Positions 1-6,973 of a DNA stretch of 11,223 bases are shown piece after piece. Made by a program: the position numbers and the translations under genes. The stretch covers positions 1 to 11,223 of the forward strand of contig URBB01000069.1 in the NCBI GenBank assembly GCA_900545835.1. The letters run 5' to 3'. The stretch is from an uncultured Collinsella sp. GTDB taxonomy: Bacteria; Actinomycetota; Coriobacteriia; Coriobacteriales; Coriobacteriaceae. The notes under the pieces are model-generated. The model saw only the letters and a program-made list of their open reading frames with translations. It made no database searches and was not told where the DNA came from. Positions within the stretch are counted from its first letter, which is position 1; every line of letters starts with the position of its first letter.

Positions 1-819
1 ATTTTGAGCCTCGTCTTCAAACTTGCCTAGCCCATGCAGCTCTGCCAGCGTCCATGAGCCGTCTGGCATCTGCCAGCCATAATCTGCTAGATAATAGCCA
101 GCGTTTCCCGGTCGCGTTATCTCAACTTGAAGCTCGGGCGCGGCAACCCCAGCGAGAATCATCGCTGCTCTCGCCTCAGACTCGCCGCCATTGTCTGACC
201 TGCCGTCCATATACTCAAAAACGTCAAAAGCACGCGCGATGCCATGCAACCCTCGGCAATTTGCCTGGGCATATGCTCGCAGCTCTTCGCGTTCGACATC
301 GTACTCACGGGCCAAGCCATCGACATAGCCCAGCGCATAGCGAAAGGCGCTCGTTCGAGCGATATCAACAACCGTTCGACACGGATCCGTCAGTGTAAAC
401 AGACCTAGCCGCCACACTTCGCCCGCCCGCCAGCGCTTGTATTCAACGAACTCATACTTATCACGCCTTGTAGACCGTGGCAGCAGTACTTGCACTTTAT
501 CCAGAAGCGTATACGCCGAGCCGATGCCGTAGAGCAGCGCTGCTGTCGCTCCGCAAAACACAGCATCCGGTTCAACGACCGCAATAGCGGATGCCAGCTG
601 AAAGATACGATCTTCAACCCCAAGATTATTCCAATAGACCGGATCCGCATATACATGGTTGTAAAGACGAAGCATGAGCTCTTCCTGCATAAGCTCGCGC
701 GCACGGCGTTCATCCCAAGGATCAATTGTTATAAGCAGCTGTCCATCTTGATGAATTCCAACGGCCGAGAATAGCATCCTTGCATAGGACTGCGGAAAAT
801 GTTTGCCTTTATCGAGCAT
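1..819 (-). CDS. AbiEi/DUF559-like protein with PD-(D/E)XK-like C-terminus, partial (3' end outside window)
   Basis: This frame stays open from position 819 to the window edge (273 codons) with no stop, so the gene continues to the left. Residues 75-200 resemble AbiEi-type antitoxin/DUF559 proteins: a 'VFCGATAALLYGIG' segment, then 'LPRSTRRDKYEF', then 'TLTDPCRTVVDIARTSAF', the usual 'T.p.RtvvDlAr' signature. The C-terminal part carries a spaced set typical of the restriction-endonuclease-like fold: E215 (SEAR), D246 (ADYGW), E260, H262 and K266 (AELHGLGK). Catalysis is not proven. The start is uncertain. ATG 819 has a weak upstream GGGG; in-frame ATGs exist at 831 and 837, and another at 777. 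Codon use is less GC-rich than that of the genes to its right, compatible with accessory DNA. It could be a solitary regulator, an antitoxin whose partner lies outside the window, or a nuclease. Confidence 0.72.
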   Translation of the reverse strand, partial: MLDKGKHFPQSYARMLFSAVGIHQDGQLLITIDPWDERRARELMQEELMLRLYNHVYADPVYWNNLGVEDRIFQLASAIAVVEPDAVFCGATAALLYGIGSAYTLLDKVQVLLPRSTRRDKYEFVEYKRWRAGEVWRLGLFTLTDPCRTVVDIARTSAFRYALGYVDGLAREYDVEREELRAYAQANCRGLHGIARAFDVFEYMDGRSDNGGESEARAAMILAGVAAPELQVEITRPGNAGYYLADYGWQMPDGSWTLAELHGLGKFEDEAQN

Positions 820-1004
820 GGCCAACCCCATAACCATCACGGCGGAGAGAATACCATTACGCTATCGCATGCTTCCGTCCGCAGGCCTTGCCAAAAGCTG
901 ACCAAAAGCTTGACGTCGCAGGTCAGAGCTTCAAAAAATATTTCCACTCTCGGTAGACGGTCGCTACGATCCTCCCAACGGCATCAAAATCCAACCTTAC
1001 AAAT
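820..1004. other. Gene-poor upstream region of the AbiEi-like gene
   Basis: I see no convincing gene here. A plus-strand frame (799-1038) has no ribosome binding site and runs into an inverted repeat. The stretch presumably holds the promoter and 5' leader of the leftward AbiEi-like gene, but I could not pick out a clear -35/-10 pair. Confidence 0.4.
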
Positions 1005-1071
1005 AGTTGCGGTGAAATACGGACTACATGGGCCATAAAAGCCGAAAAACAGTCCGTATTTCACCGCAACT
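1005..1071. repeat. Perfect 21-bp inverted repeat with 25-bp spacer
   Basis: Positions 1005-1025 and 1051-1071 are exact reverse complements (arm core TTGCGGTGAAATACGGAC). There is no T-run after either arm, so an intrinsic terminator is unlikely. It lies about 185 bp upstream of the AbiEi-like gene. AbiEi antitoxins are known to repress their own promoters by binding long inverted repeats, so an operator is plausible. A remnant of a small palindromic mobile element is the main alternative. Confidence 0.85.
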
Positions 1072-1102
1072 TAGGAGGGGATGTGGGGTCCCGGCATGTA
1101 TA

Positions 1103-1140
1103 TGAAAATGGCTCTGGTCCCAAAAGGAATCAGAGCCATT
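1103..1140 (-). terminator. Intrinsic terminator of the tRNA pair
   Basis: A perfect 10-bp inverted repeat (arms 1107-1116 and 1131-1140, AATGGCTCTG type, 14-nt loop) lies 11 nt beyond the tRNA-Gly CCA end. In the leftward transcript it is followed by a short T-tract (ATTTTCAT). The U-tract is modest, but stem and position fit a Rho-independent terminator. Confidence 0.7.
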
Positions 1141-1151
1141 CATCTATCTTA

Positions 1152-1225
1152 TGGAGCGGGCGACGGGAATCGAACCCGCGTCATCAGCTTGGAAGGCTGG
1201 GGTTCTACCATTGAACTACGCCCGC
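1152..1225 (-). tRNA. tRNA-Gly (anticodon UCC)
   Basis: The reverse complement starts GCGGGCG and ends CGCCCGC-U-CCA, giving a 7-bp acceptor stem with an encoded CCA end. The D-arm (AGTTCAATGGTAGAAC), the anticodon stem-loop with CUUCCAA (anticodon UCC) and the T-arm (GGGTTCGATTCCC) are all canonical. It lies 6 bp downstream of tRNA-Pro and is evidently co-transcribed with it. It decodes GGA/GGG glycine codons. Confidence 0.97.
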
Positions 1226-1231
1226 AAGATA

Positions 1232-1308
1232 TGGTCGGGACGACAGGATTTGAACCTGCGACATCCTGCTCCCAAAGCAGGCGCGCTACCAAACTGCGCC
1301 ACGTCCCG
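1232..1308 (-). tRNA. tRNA-Pro (anticodon UGG)
   Basis: The reverse complement has acceptor stem CGGGACG/CGTCCCG, discriminator A and an encoded CCA. The D-arm is GCGCAGTTTGGTAGCGC, the anticodon loop reads UUUGGGA (anticodon UGG), and the T-arm contains GGTTCAAATCC. It is the first gene of a two-tRNA transcript driven by the promoter at 1360-1388. It decodes proline CCN codons. Confidence 0.97.
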
Positions 1309-1359
1309 AAGGTGTTGAGCAGCTAAGGTCTAAACCTTGCGTGTCCCAAAGCGAAGGAA

Positions 1360-1388
1360 ATTATAGGGGAGACTCCCCGCCTGTGCAA
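1360..1388 (-). promoter_or_regulatory. Sigma-70-type promoter for the tRNA pair
   Basis: In the leftward direction, TTGCAC (1383-1388) and a perfect TATAAT (1360-1365) are 17 bp apart, 51 bp upstream of tRNA-Pro. The spacer contains the palindrome GGGGAGACTCCCC (1366-1378), which may double as the weak 3' end of the brnQ transcript; brnQ stops only 11 bp upstream of the -35 box. Confidence 0.75.
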
Positions 1389-1399
1389 GCATTGATGCC

Positions 1400-2758
1400 T
1401 TAGCTCCTCGAATGTGCGACAAAACGACTATGGAGCAGACCGATCACAAAGGCAACCACGGCAACCGGCGCCCACGCGGCTCCAATGTCCGCAAGCGGCA
1501 GCACATCGAACGGCAGCCACGCACCTGCAAAGAACGCATCGCGGACCGAGGTGATCACACTCTGCACCGCGACAACGCCGCCGACCCACACCCACACCTG
1601 CGGATGAGCGTCGCAAAAGCCGTGCACCAGGCCCATCAGTACCAGTACGATGGCAACGGGATACAAGGCGTTGAGCATAGGCACCGAGAACATAAGAATC
1701 ACGTCGAGGCCCACGTTGGAGAGCACGCACGAAAATGCGGCGAACACAAAGGCGAGAATCGCAAAGGGGCGGCGCATGGCCTCCTCGGAGGCCTCCGCTC
1801 CCCCTTTAACCACATACGTTTCGCAGAAGTAACGCGCGCAGCAGCTGATGAGGCCGATGCACACGTTCATGCAGGCGAGGAAGAAGATGGCGAAGACCAC
1901 GACCGTGCCGGCAAGCCCAAAGTGCATGGAGGCCGAGCGGGCGAGAATGGCGGCGCCGTTGGTGGCGTCGGACATCACGGTGCCGAGCTGCATACCGGCA
2001 AGGGCCAAACCGCAGTAGATGACGGCCATGAGCACGCCGGCGATCACACCGGAACGCGAGATCTCGAAGGCCACGCGCTTGTCATCGGTAACACCCAACT
2101 CGTGGATGGTCTCGGCGATGATGATGCCGAAGGCGAGCGACGCAAGCAGATCCATGGTCTGATAACCGGTCAAAAAGCCCTGCACGGTAGCACCGGCATT
2201 GTAGGGAGTCTGCGGCGCGGCAGCCGGTCCCAGCGGCGAGATCACGGCAGCACCCACGACGAGCACGATGAGCGCAATGAGCGCGGGGCCCGTAATGCGG
2301 CCGAGCACGCGTGTGATGACACCCGGGCGCAGCGTGAGCACAAACGCGACGACGAAGAACCCGACGGCAAACACCAGACGTGCCGTGCCGAGCGAAACGC
2401 CCTCGGGTAGCAGCGGCACCAGCATTTCGAACGCCGTAGAGCTTGTGCGCGGAATGGCCAGGCACGGGCCGATGGCCAGATACACCGCCGCAACGAAGAA
2501 TTCGCCAAACTTGGGGTGCACGCGGCCGGCAAGCTCGCGCGCCGTTCCGGCGAGCGCCACGGCGATAAATCCCATAACAGGCAGACCGATAGCGGCAATC
2601 AAAAAGCCGATCATGGCAAGCGGCGTGGCCGTGCCGGCCTGAAGTGCCAGCAAAGGCGGAATGATGAGGTTACCGGCGCCAAAGAGCATCGAGAACAGCG
2701 CAATGCCGACGGTAACGACATGGTCGGAGCGCAGACCGCGCGGTGCGGATGAGGCCAT
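1400..2758 (-). CDS. brnQ: Branched-chain amino acid transport system II carrier protein (LIVCS family)
   Basis: A polytopic membrane protein of 452 aa, close to the usual length of about 440 aa for BrnQ carriers, which import Leu/Ile/Val with a coupled cation. The family signatures are clear: 'FSMLFGAGNLIIPP' in the first membrane segment and 'GPCLAIPRTSSTAFE' after the third. About twelve hydrophobic segments span the chain. I chose ATG 2758 because AAAGG lies 8 nt upstream; the GTG at 2764 sits almost on top of that ribosome binding site. It is separated from the selenium cluster upstream by a strong terminator at 2781-2811, so it is probably its own transcription unit. A TATACT -10-like box (about 2814-2819) precedes that hairpin, which would then lie in the brnQ leader. 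No regulator is adjacent. Confidence 0.93.
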   Translation of the reverse strand: MASSAPRGLRSDHVVTVGIALFSMLFGAGNLIIPPLLALQAGTATPLAMIGFLIAAIGLPVMGFIAVALAGTARELAGRVHPKFGEFFVAAVYLAIGPCLAIPRTSSTAFEMLVPLLPEGVSLGTARLVFAVGFFVVAFVLTLRPGVITRVLGRITGPALIALIVLVVGAAVISPLGPAAAPQTPYNAGATVQGFLTGYQTMDLLASLAFGIIIAETIHELGVTDDKRVAFEISRSGVIAGVLMAVIYCGLALAGMQLGTVMSDATNGAAILARSASMHFGLAGTVVVFAIFFLACMNVCIGLISCCARYFCETYVVKGGAEASEEAMRRPFAILAFVFAAFSCVLSNVGLDVILMFSVPMLNALYPVAIVLVLMGLVHGFCDAHPQVWVWVGGVVAVQSVITSVRDAFFAGAWLPFDVLPLADIGAAWAPVAVVAFVIGLLHSRFVAHSRS

Positions 2759-2781
2759 AGGCACACCTTTCGGGTCGAAAC

Positions 2782-2811
2782 AAAAACGGGACGGGCAAAA
2801 GACCCGTCCCG
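2782..2811 (-). terminator. Strong intrinsic terminator ending the reductase/selenium cluster
   Basis: A perfect 9-bp GC-rich stem (CGGGACGGG/CCCGTCCCG, arms 2787-2795 and 2803-2811, 7-nt loop) is followed in the leftward transcript by TTTTTGTTT. It lies 23 bp past the desulfurase stop and 23 bp before brnQ. If a promoter overlaps 2814-2840 it could also act as an attenuator for brnQ. Confidence 0.9.
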
Positions 2812-2834
2812 CAAGTATAAACGGTCTAGCAGCT

Positions 2835-3974
2835 TTAGCAGGCTAAATCGCACAGAGCATCGATAGCCGTGTCGACTTCTTCGGTAGTGTTGAAATACCC
2901 AAACGAGAAGCGAACGACACCCTGGCGCTCGGTCCCGAGCGCGCGGTGCATGAGCGGAGCGCAATGGGCGCCGGGGCGCGTCGCAATCCCCCACCCTTGC
3001 ATGAGCGCGTCCGAGATCTCGGCAGAGTCGATATCACCCACGTTGAGTGAGACGATCGCCGAGCGCACGGGCTGGTCAAACGCACCGTAGAGCGCAATGC
3101 CAGGGATTTCGCGAACACCGGCGAGGAAGCGCTCTGCAAGCGAGCGCTCATGCGCCGCAATCGCCTCGACCCCGCCTTGTGCCTCGATAAAGTCGAGACC
3201 GGCGGAAAGGCCTGCGATACCGTGACCGTTGAGCGTGCCCGCCTCAAGGCGCGTGGGCCACTCGAGCGGCTGCAGTGGGTCGAAGCTGTGAACACCGGTG
3301 CCACCCATGGCCCACGGAGCCACGTCAATGCCTTCCGCCACGGCCAGGCCGCCGGTGCCTTGAGGTCCCATGAGCCCCTTGTGGCCGGTAAAGCACACGA
3401 CGTCAAGTCCCATGGCATCCATGTCAATCTTCGCCGTGCCGGCAGACTGCGAGGCGTCGACGATCACCAGCGCACCTGCCGCATGCGCGATGGCAGACAC
3501 ACGCGAAACGTCGACCGCGTTGCCGGTCACATTGGAGGCGTGCGTCACCACCACGGCACGCGTGCCCGGCGTGACCAGCTGCTCGAGCTCGTCGTAGTCG
3601 AGCGCGCCGTTCGCGTCGCAGCCCGCATGCTCAACGGTCACGCCCTGCTCTGCCGCCAAGCGGTTGAGCGGACGTAGCACGGAGTTGTGCTCGAGCACCG
3701 TCGTGACCACGCGGTCGCCGGGGCACACCACGCCATTGATGACGGTGTTGAGCGCCGCGGTGGAGTTGGGCGTAAAACAAACATGATCGGCCCGCGGGCA
3801 GCCCAGCAAGCGCGCGAGCTTGGCGCGGCAGCCGTGGATGGTACGCGCCGCATCGAGCGCACCCGACGTGGCACCGCGCCCAGCATTGCCGAGCGAGCAC
3901 ATCGCCTGCGTCACGGCATCGATGACCGTCTGCGGCTTGTGCATGGTCGTCGCCGCGTTATCCAGGTAGATCAT
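2835..3974 (-). CDS. SufS-like cysteine desulfurase (class V aminotransferase fold), selenium-associated type
   Basis: A PLP enzyme of 379 aa that would release S or Se from cysteine or selenocysteine as an enzyme-bound persulfide or perselenide. Visible features: N-terminal 'MIYLDNAATT', H96 (EHNSVL, stacks on PLP), D173 (IVDASQ, pyridine nitrogen), K199 (TGHKG, Schiff-base lysine) and C338 in 'RPGAHCAPLMH' (nucleophilic Cys on the mobile loop). The ending 'GVVRFSFGYFNTTEEVD' is typical of the EF2568-like group found beside selD, yedF and DUF3343 in bacteria that use Se as a labile cofactor. The start is ATG 3974, with GGGAGG 7 nt upstream, overlapping the previous stop as ATGA (translational coupling). 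An upstream GTG at 3989 overlaps the ribosome binding site and is less likely. It is the last gene of the cluster. A general sulfur role cannot be excluded. Confidence 0.9.
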   Translation of the reverse strand: MIYLDNAATTMHKPQTVIDAVTQAMCSLGNAGRGATSGALDAARTIHGCRAKLARLLGCPRADHVCFTPNSTAALNTVINGVVCPGDRVVTTVLEHNSVLRPLNRLAAEQGVTVEHAGCDANGALDYDELEQLVTPGTRAVVVTHASNVTGNAVDVSRVSAIAHAAGALVIVDASQSAGTAKIDMDAMGLDVVCFTGHKGLMGPQGTGGLAVAEGIDVAPWAMGGTGVHSFDPLQPLEWPTRLEAGTLNGHGIAGLSAGLDFIEAQGGVEAIAAHERSLAERFLAGVREIPGIALYGAFDQPVRSAIVSLNVGDIDSAEISDALMQGWGIATRPGAHCAPLMHRALGTERQGVVRFSFGYFNTTEEVDTAIDALCDLAC

Positions 3975-4222
3975 CGCACGACCTCCCACATATCAATCAC
4001 GGTATAGCCCTCGGTGGGAACGCCCGCCGCGGCGAGTTCGCCGCGCAGCAGCTCCTCATCGGCAGGCAACGCCTTCCACGCCAGACCGCAGCCGGCAGCG
4101 ACCTCCCCGGGCACGGGAATCGTTCGCCCGGGAAGGCCGCGCTCGATGCAAAGGGACTCGCAGCCCATGGCGGCCGCCGTGGTGGGAAACGTGATGACAA
4201 GCGCCGGGCGCTTCTCCCTCAT
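3971..4222 (-). CDS. DUF3343 family, putative Se/S carrier-like small protein
   Basis: An 83-aa protein beginning 'MREKRPALVITFPTTAAAMGCESLC'. It carries the family's 'AAGCGLAWKA' segment, whose cysteine is presumably the carrier residue, and the preceding 'PVPGEV' in place of the usual Pro/Arg turn. DUF3343 proteins are typically encoded beside YedF, SelD and this kind of desulfurase. The carrier role is proposed from context for the family, not shown by the sequence. Start ATG 4222 has GGAG 5 nt upstream; an in-frame TTG at 4237 is less likely. Its stop overlaps the desulfurase start by 4 bp, and it begins 19 bp after yedF, so all three are probably translated from one message. Confidence 0.85.
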   Translation of the reverse strand: MREKRPALVITFPTTAAAMGCESLCIERGLPGRTIPVPGEVAAGCGLAWKALPADEELLRGELAAAGVPTEGYTVIDMWEVVR

Positions 4223-4241
4223 GGCAACTCCAACCAATACG

Positions 4242-4868
4242 CTACGGGCGCACGACGCGCACGGCCTGCTCCATCTTCTCCACGATCACGTACATATTGG
4301 TGACCTCGCCTACTGCAAGCTGGTCCTTAATGCCATAGTGGTCGAGGCAGGTGCCACAGGTAAGGATCTCGACGCCCTGCTCGGCCAGACCCTTCAGGTC
4401 GTCGAGTACCGGAGAGCCCTCTACGGTGAGCTTGGCGCCGCCGTTGTAGAACAGCATGGTCGCGGGCAGCTCCTCCTGCTGCGTCACGGCAAAGATGAAG
4501 GCCTTCATGAGCTTGTGGCCCAGCTCGTCGTCGCCACGGCCCATGCAGTCGGTGTAGACGGAAATGACGAGCTTGCCCTTGCCGGCGCTGGCATCACAGA
4601 AGGCAGCGCCATCTTGCTCGGGATCGGCCACGGCAACGGTGCCAGAGGCCGCCACGGTCACGTGCCACTCGGCGTCAGAAACCTTCTCGACCGAGGCCGT
4701 GCAGCCCTTCTCCTGTGCCATCTTGGAAATGTTCTTGACGGCGGTCTCGTTGTCGACCGAGGTCACCACGGCGCCCTCGCCATCAAGCTGTTTGAGTGCC
4801 TTAAGCGTCTTGACGACGGGCAGCGGGCAGGCATCGCCCATGGCATTGACTTCAATCTTGGTAGACAT
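4242..4868 (-). CDS. yedF: YedF, sulfurtransferase-like selenium metabolism protein (TusA + DsrE-like domains)
   Basis: A 208-aa two-domain protein. Residues 1-75 form a TusA-like domain with the signature 'DACPLPVVKT' (C14 of the CPxP motif, the persulfide/perselenide acceptor). After a linker around 78-95 comes a DsrE/DsrF-like domain (about 98-208) with 'VYTDCMGRGDDELG' and a CxxC pair, C171 and C174, in 'ILTCGTCLDHYG'. Length and order match the TIGR03527-type YedF of selenium-using anaerobes, where it is thought to channel Se between the desulfurase and SelD. Start ATG 4868 follows AAAGGA with a 7-nt gap; the frame is open further upstream, but the extension has no ribosome binding site. 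It lies 60 bp from selD and 19 bp from DUF3343. Both cysteine motifs are intact. Confidence 0.93.
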   Translation of the reverse strand: MSTKIEVNAMGDACPLPVVKTLKALKQLDGEGAVVTSVDNETAVKNISKMAQEKGCTASVEKVSDAEWHVTVAASGTVAVADPEQDGAAFCDASAGKGKLVISVYTDCMGRGDDELGHKLMKAFIFAVTQQEELPATMLFYNGGAKLTVEGSPVLDDLKGLAEQGVEILTCGTCLDHYGIKDQLAVGEVTNMYVIVEKMEQAVRVVRP

Positions 4869-4928
4869 AGCAAATTCCTTTCGAAAGGGGCCGCCCAGAA
4901 CAGTAGGCGGTCGCATAAACAGTTTTCC

Positions 4929-5978
4929 TTAATGCACAACGCGGACGGCAGGGCCGCCCGGCTCTGCCTCGCACACGCGCCCAACAACGGCAGCGATGCG
5001 CCCCTCGGCATGTAAACGACGCGCAAGCTCATCCACATCGGCAGCAGGCGCCGCAATAAGCAAACCACCCGAGGTCTGCGGATCGTACAGTGCATCCAAC
5101 ATACCCGGTTCCAGGTCATCGTCGGCCGCCACGCGCGGGCCAAAGAAGTCCTGGTTGCGGTAGGAGCCCGCGGGGATAATGCCCAGACGCGCCATATCGA
5201 GCACCTGGTCAAAGAGCGGCACCGCCCCCGACGCAAGTTCAATCTGCACGCCCGAGCCCTCGGCCATCTCGCACGCATGCCCGATCAGGCCAAAGCCCGT
5301 AATGTCGGTGCAGCCGTGAAGCCCGAGTCCCTCGGCCAAACGGATCGGGGCTTCGTTGAGGGCGCGCATCGAGTCAAACATGGCTGCGGCCTCGTCCTGC
5401 TCGATAAGCTCGCCCTTAATGGCCGTGGTGATGATGCCCGAGCCGATCGCCTTGGTCAGCAGCAGAACATCGCCCACGTGCGCGCCGCTGTTGGCGAGCA
5501 TACGGTCGAGTGGCACAAAACCGCTCACGGACAGGCCGTACTTGGGCTCGTCATCGTTGATGGTGTGGCCGCCCGCGATGGAGCAACCCGCCTCGACGCA
5601 CTTGTCGGCGCCGCCCGCCAGAATCTGACCGGCAACCTCAACGCCCAGACAGCTCGGGATGCACAGCAAGTTCATGGCATGGCTCGGCCGCCCGCCCATG
5701 GCGTAGATATCCGACAGCGAGTTGGCTGCGGCGATCTGGCCGAACAGATAGGGATCGTCGACCATCGGCGGGAAGAAGTCGACGGACTGCACGAGGCCCA
5801 GGTTTTTGCCAACACGAAAGACACTCGCATCGTCGGAGGTATCGAACCCCACGAGCAGGTTGTCGTTATGCACATTAGGTAAGTCGCCCAGGACCTGGGC
5901 GAGGGCTCCAGGAGCCAACTTAGCGGCTCAACCACTCGCAGCCGTCATAGACGTAAGCCTCATCTGATCGCCTGTCAT
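4929..5978 (-). CDS. selD: Selenide, water dikinase (selenophosphate synthetase), selenocysteine-containing; UGA at residue 17
   Basis: SelD makes selenophosphate from selenide and ATP, the Se donor for Sec-tRNA and other Se pathways. The normal-looking frame opens only at 5918 (TTG-Ala-Pro) and would lack the catalytic N-terminus. Reading upstream in the same frame gives MTGDQMRLTSMTAASG-UGA-AAKLAPGALAQ, starting at ATG 5978 with GGGAGG 5 nt upstream. The UGA (5928-5930) is residue 17, the position of catalytic Cys17 in E. coli SelD (RLTQYSHGAGCGCK), and the essential lysine follows at K20. Sec at this site is known in many SelD proteins. Other features: DD 49-50, SVDFF 65-69, D90 in 'SLSDIYAMGG', 'GGHTI', 'TDITGFGLIGHA' and 'DPQTSGGLL'. 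Total length 349 aa against 347 in E. coli. E. coli Cys19 is Ala here. A SECIS-like hairpin follows the UGA. Confidence 0.95.
5884..5902 (-). promoter_or_regulatory. Bacterial SECIS-like hairpin in selD mRNA
   Basis: The mRNA sequence UCGCCCAGGUCCUGGGCGA folds into a perfect 8-bp stem with a GUC loop. The loop begins 33 nt after the UGA codon, and its first base is G. Stem length, distance and loop G all fit what is known of SelB-binding bacterial SECIS elements. A second, weaker hairpin (GGCU-CCUGG-AGCC) lies closer to the UGA and may compete. Confidence 0.75.
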
Positions 5979-6047
5979 CGATACCTCCCCTCAAACACAA
6001 ACAATGCTTCCCAGTATACGCATGAACGCGCTTCCACGGCCGATACA

Positions 6048-6812
6048 TCACCCTAGTGCCTGTGCGCGAATCGCTGCGCCGATCGCTCCGGCAAAGCGGG
6101 CCTGGGGCGAGGTGGTCACCGGCGACCCCAGTAGCTCGCCCAACCGCTCCACAACGAAGGCGTTCTCGCACAGGCCACCGGTCAGGTAGTACGGGGCGCC
6201 CGCGGCCTGCCCGGCCATGGTCGCCACGCGCGAGACCACGCTGTCGATCACGCCACGCGCAATGTTCTCGCGCGGCTCGCCGCGACCGATCAGGCTGATA
6301 ACCTCGCTTTCGGCAAACACGGTGCACATGCTGGAAATCTTGGTAGGCTCGCCGGAACGCGCCAGGTCGGCCATCTGCTGCTGGGAAATACCTAGGCGGT
6401 CGGCCATGATTTCCAAAAAGCGCCCCGTGCCGGCAGCGCACTTGTCGTTCATGGCAAATTTGGCCACGCGGCCGCCTTTAAGCTGGATGACCTTGGTGTC
6501 CTGGCCGCCCACGTCAATCACCGTGCCGTGATTGCCAAACAGGCGCACGGCACCGGTGCCGTGGCAGGTAATCTCGGTCACGACCTTGTGCGCATAGGGC
6601 ACCGCGACACGGCCGTAGCCGGTCGCGACCACGCGCACGTCGTCGGCAGCCACGTCATAGCCGGCCGCTGCCAGTGCCTCGCGCAGCCGCTCGGCCGCAT
6701 CGACCGAGGAGAACCCGGTTGGCTGCACGCACGTCCACGCCACCGAACCCTCCCCGTCGACCACAGCAGCCTTAGCCGCCGTAGACCCGATATCGATCCC
6801 GATCCCTATCAT
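6048..6812 (-). CDS. ATP-dependent activator of 2-hydroxyacyl-CoA dehydratase/double-cubane reductase (BadF/HgdC/YjiL family)
   Basis: A 254-aa protein, the length of single-domain HgdC/YjiL activators. As a homodimer with one [4Fe-4S] cluster it would use ATP to inject a low-potential electron into its partner. Signatures: 'GIDIGSTAAKAAVVDG' (phosphate-1 loop, 4-20), 'VIDVGGQDTKVI' (98-109), cluster cysteines C125 in 'NDKCAAGTGRFLE' and C163 in 'SSMCTVFAESEVISL', and 'LTGGLCENAFV' (210-220). Start ATG 6812 has GGAAGAG just upstream. It follows the two reductase genes and precedes selD by 69 bp, so its natural partners are the two double-cubane-type proteins next door. Its TGA stop is taken as a true stop because the protein already has full family length. 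Confidence 0.93.
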   Translation of the reverse strand: MIGIGIDIGSTAAKAAVVDGEGSVAWTCVQPTGFSSVDAAERLREALAAAGYDVAADDVRVVATGYGRVAVPYAHKVVTEITCHGTGAVRLFGNHGTVIDVGGQDTKVIQLKGGRVAKFAMNDKCAAGTGRFLEIMADRLGISQQQMADLARSGEPTKISSMCTVFAESEVISLIGRGEPRENIARGVIDSVVSRVATMAGQAAGAPYYLTGGLCENAFVVERLGELLGSPVTTSPQARFAGAIGAAIRAQALG

Positions 6813-6864
6813 GGCTCTCTTCCAATCTGAACATCAAAGGTAGCGGCGCGTTCAGGCGCCTTAG

Positions 6865-6973
6865 CTCTAGGTTTCTCAGGTGCCGGAGATTGCCCCGAAA
6901 GAGGAGCGCAGCGTACTTTGGGTACGCAAGCGACGGTTTGAGGAGCAAGATCCGGCGCCTGAGGAAGCTAGAG
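6865..6973. repeat. Structured intergenic element, copy 1
   Basis: An outer stem is built from 6865-6870/6968-6973 (CTCTAG/CTAGAG), a short flank and a 13-bp arm pair 6875-6887/6951-6963 with one G-U-type pair. Inside is a 6-bp hairpin (6911-6916/6922-6927, GCGTAC/GTACGC, 5-nt loop). By eye the core is about four-fifths identical to copy 2 at 8165-8266, in the same orientation. The outer arm overlaps the stop codon of the upstream reductase gene (6968-6970). It could be a structured RNA (mRNA stabiliser, attenuator or antisense RNA) or a dispersed palindromic repeat. Confidence 0.8.

Noticed and set aside
405..725. Complete minus-strand frame of 106 codons
   Set aside because: It is out of frame with the longer, family-like open frame across 1-819 and encodes a Cys/Arg-rich nonsense sequence.
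1005..1071. The 21-bp inverted repeat as an intrinsic terminator
   Set aside because: There is no T-tract on either side and the loop is 25 nt. A separate terminator already serves the tRNA pair.
1412..2410. Plus-strand open frame of 332 codons opposite brnQ
   Set aside because: The translation is dominated by His/Asp/Glu/Arg with no motif, and the minus-strand frame is a clear BrnQ membrane protein.
5990..6050. Possible UGA readthrough (Sec) at the end of the activator gene
   Set aside because: The protein already has the normal family length of about 254 aa and ends after the usual C-terminal helix. I see no SECIS-like hairpin downstream, and the short extension has no recognisable content.
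6845..6860. Small hairpin GGCGC-N6-GCGCC between copy 1 and the activator gene
   Set aside because: Only 5 bp, with no U-tract on either strand; easily expected by chance in GC-rich DNA.
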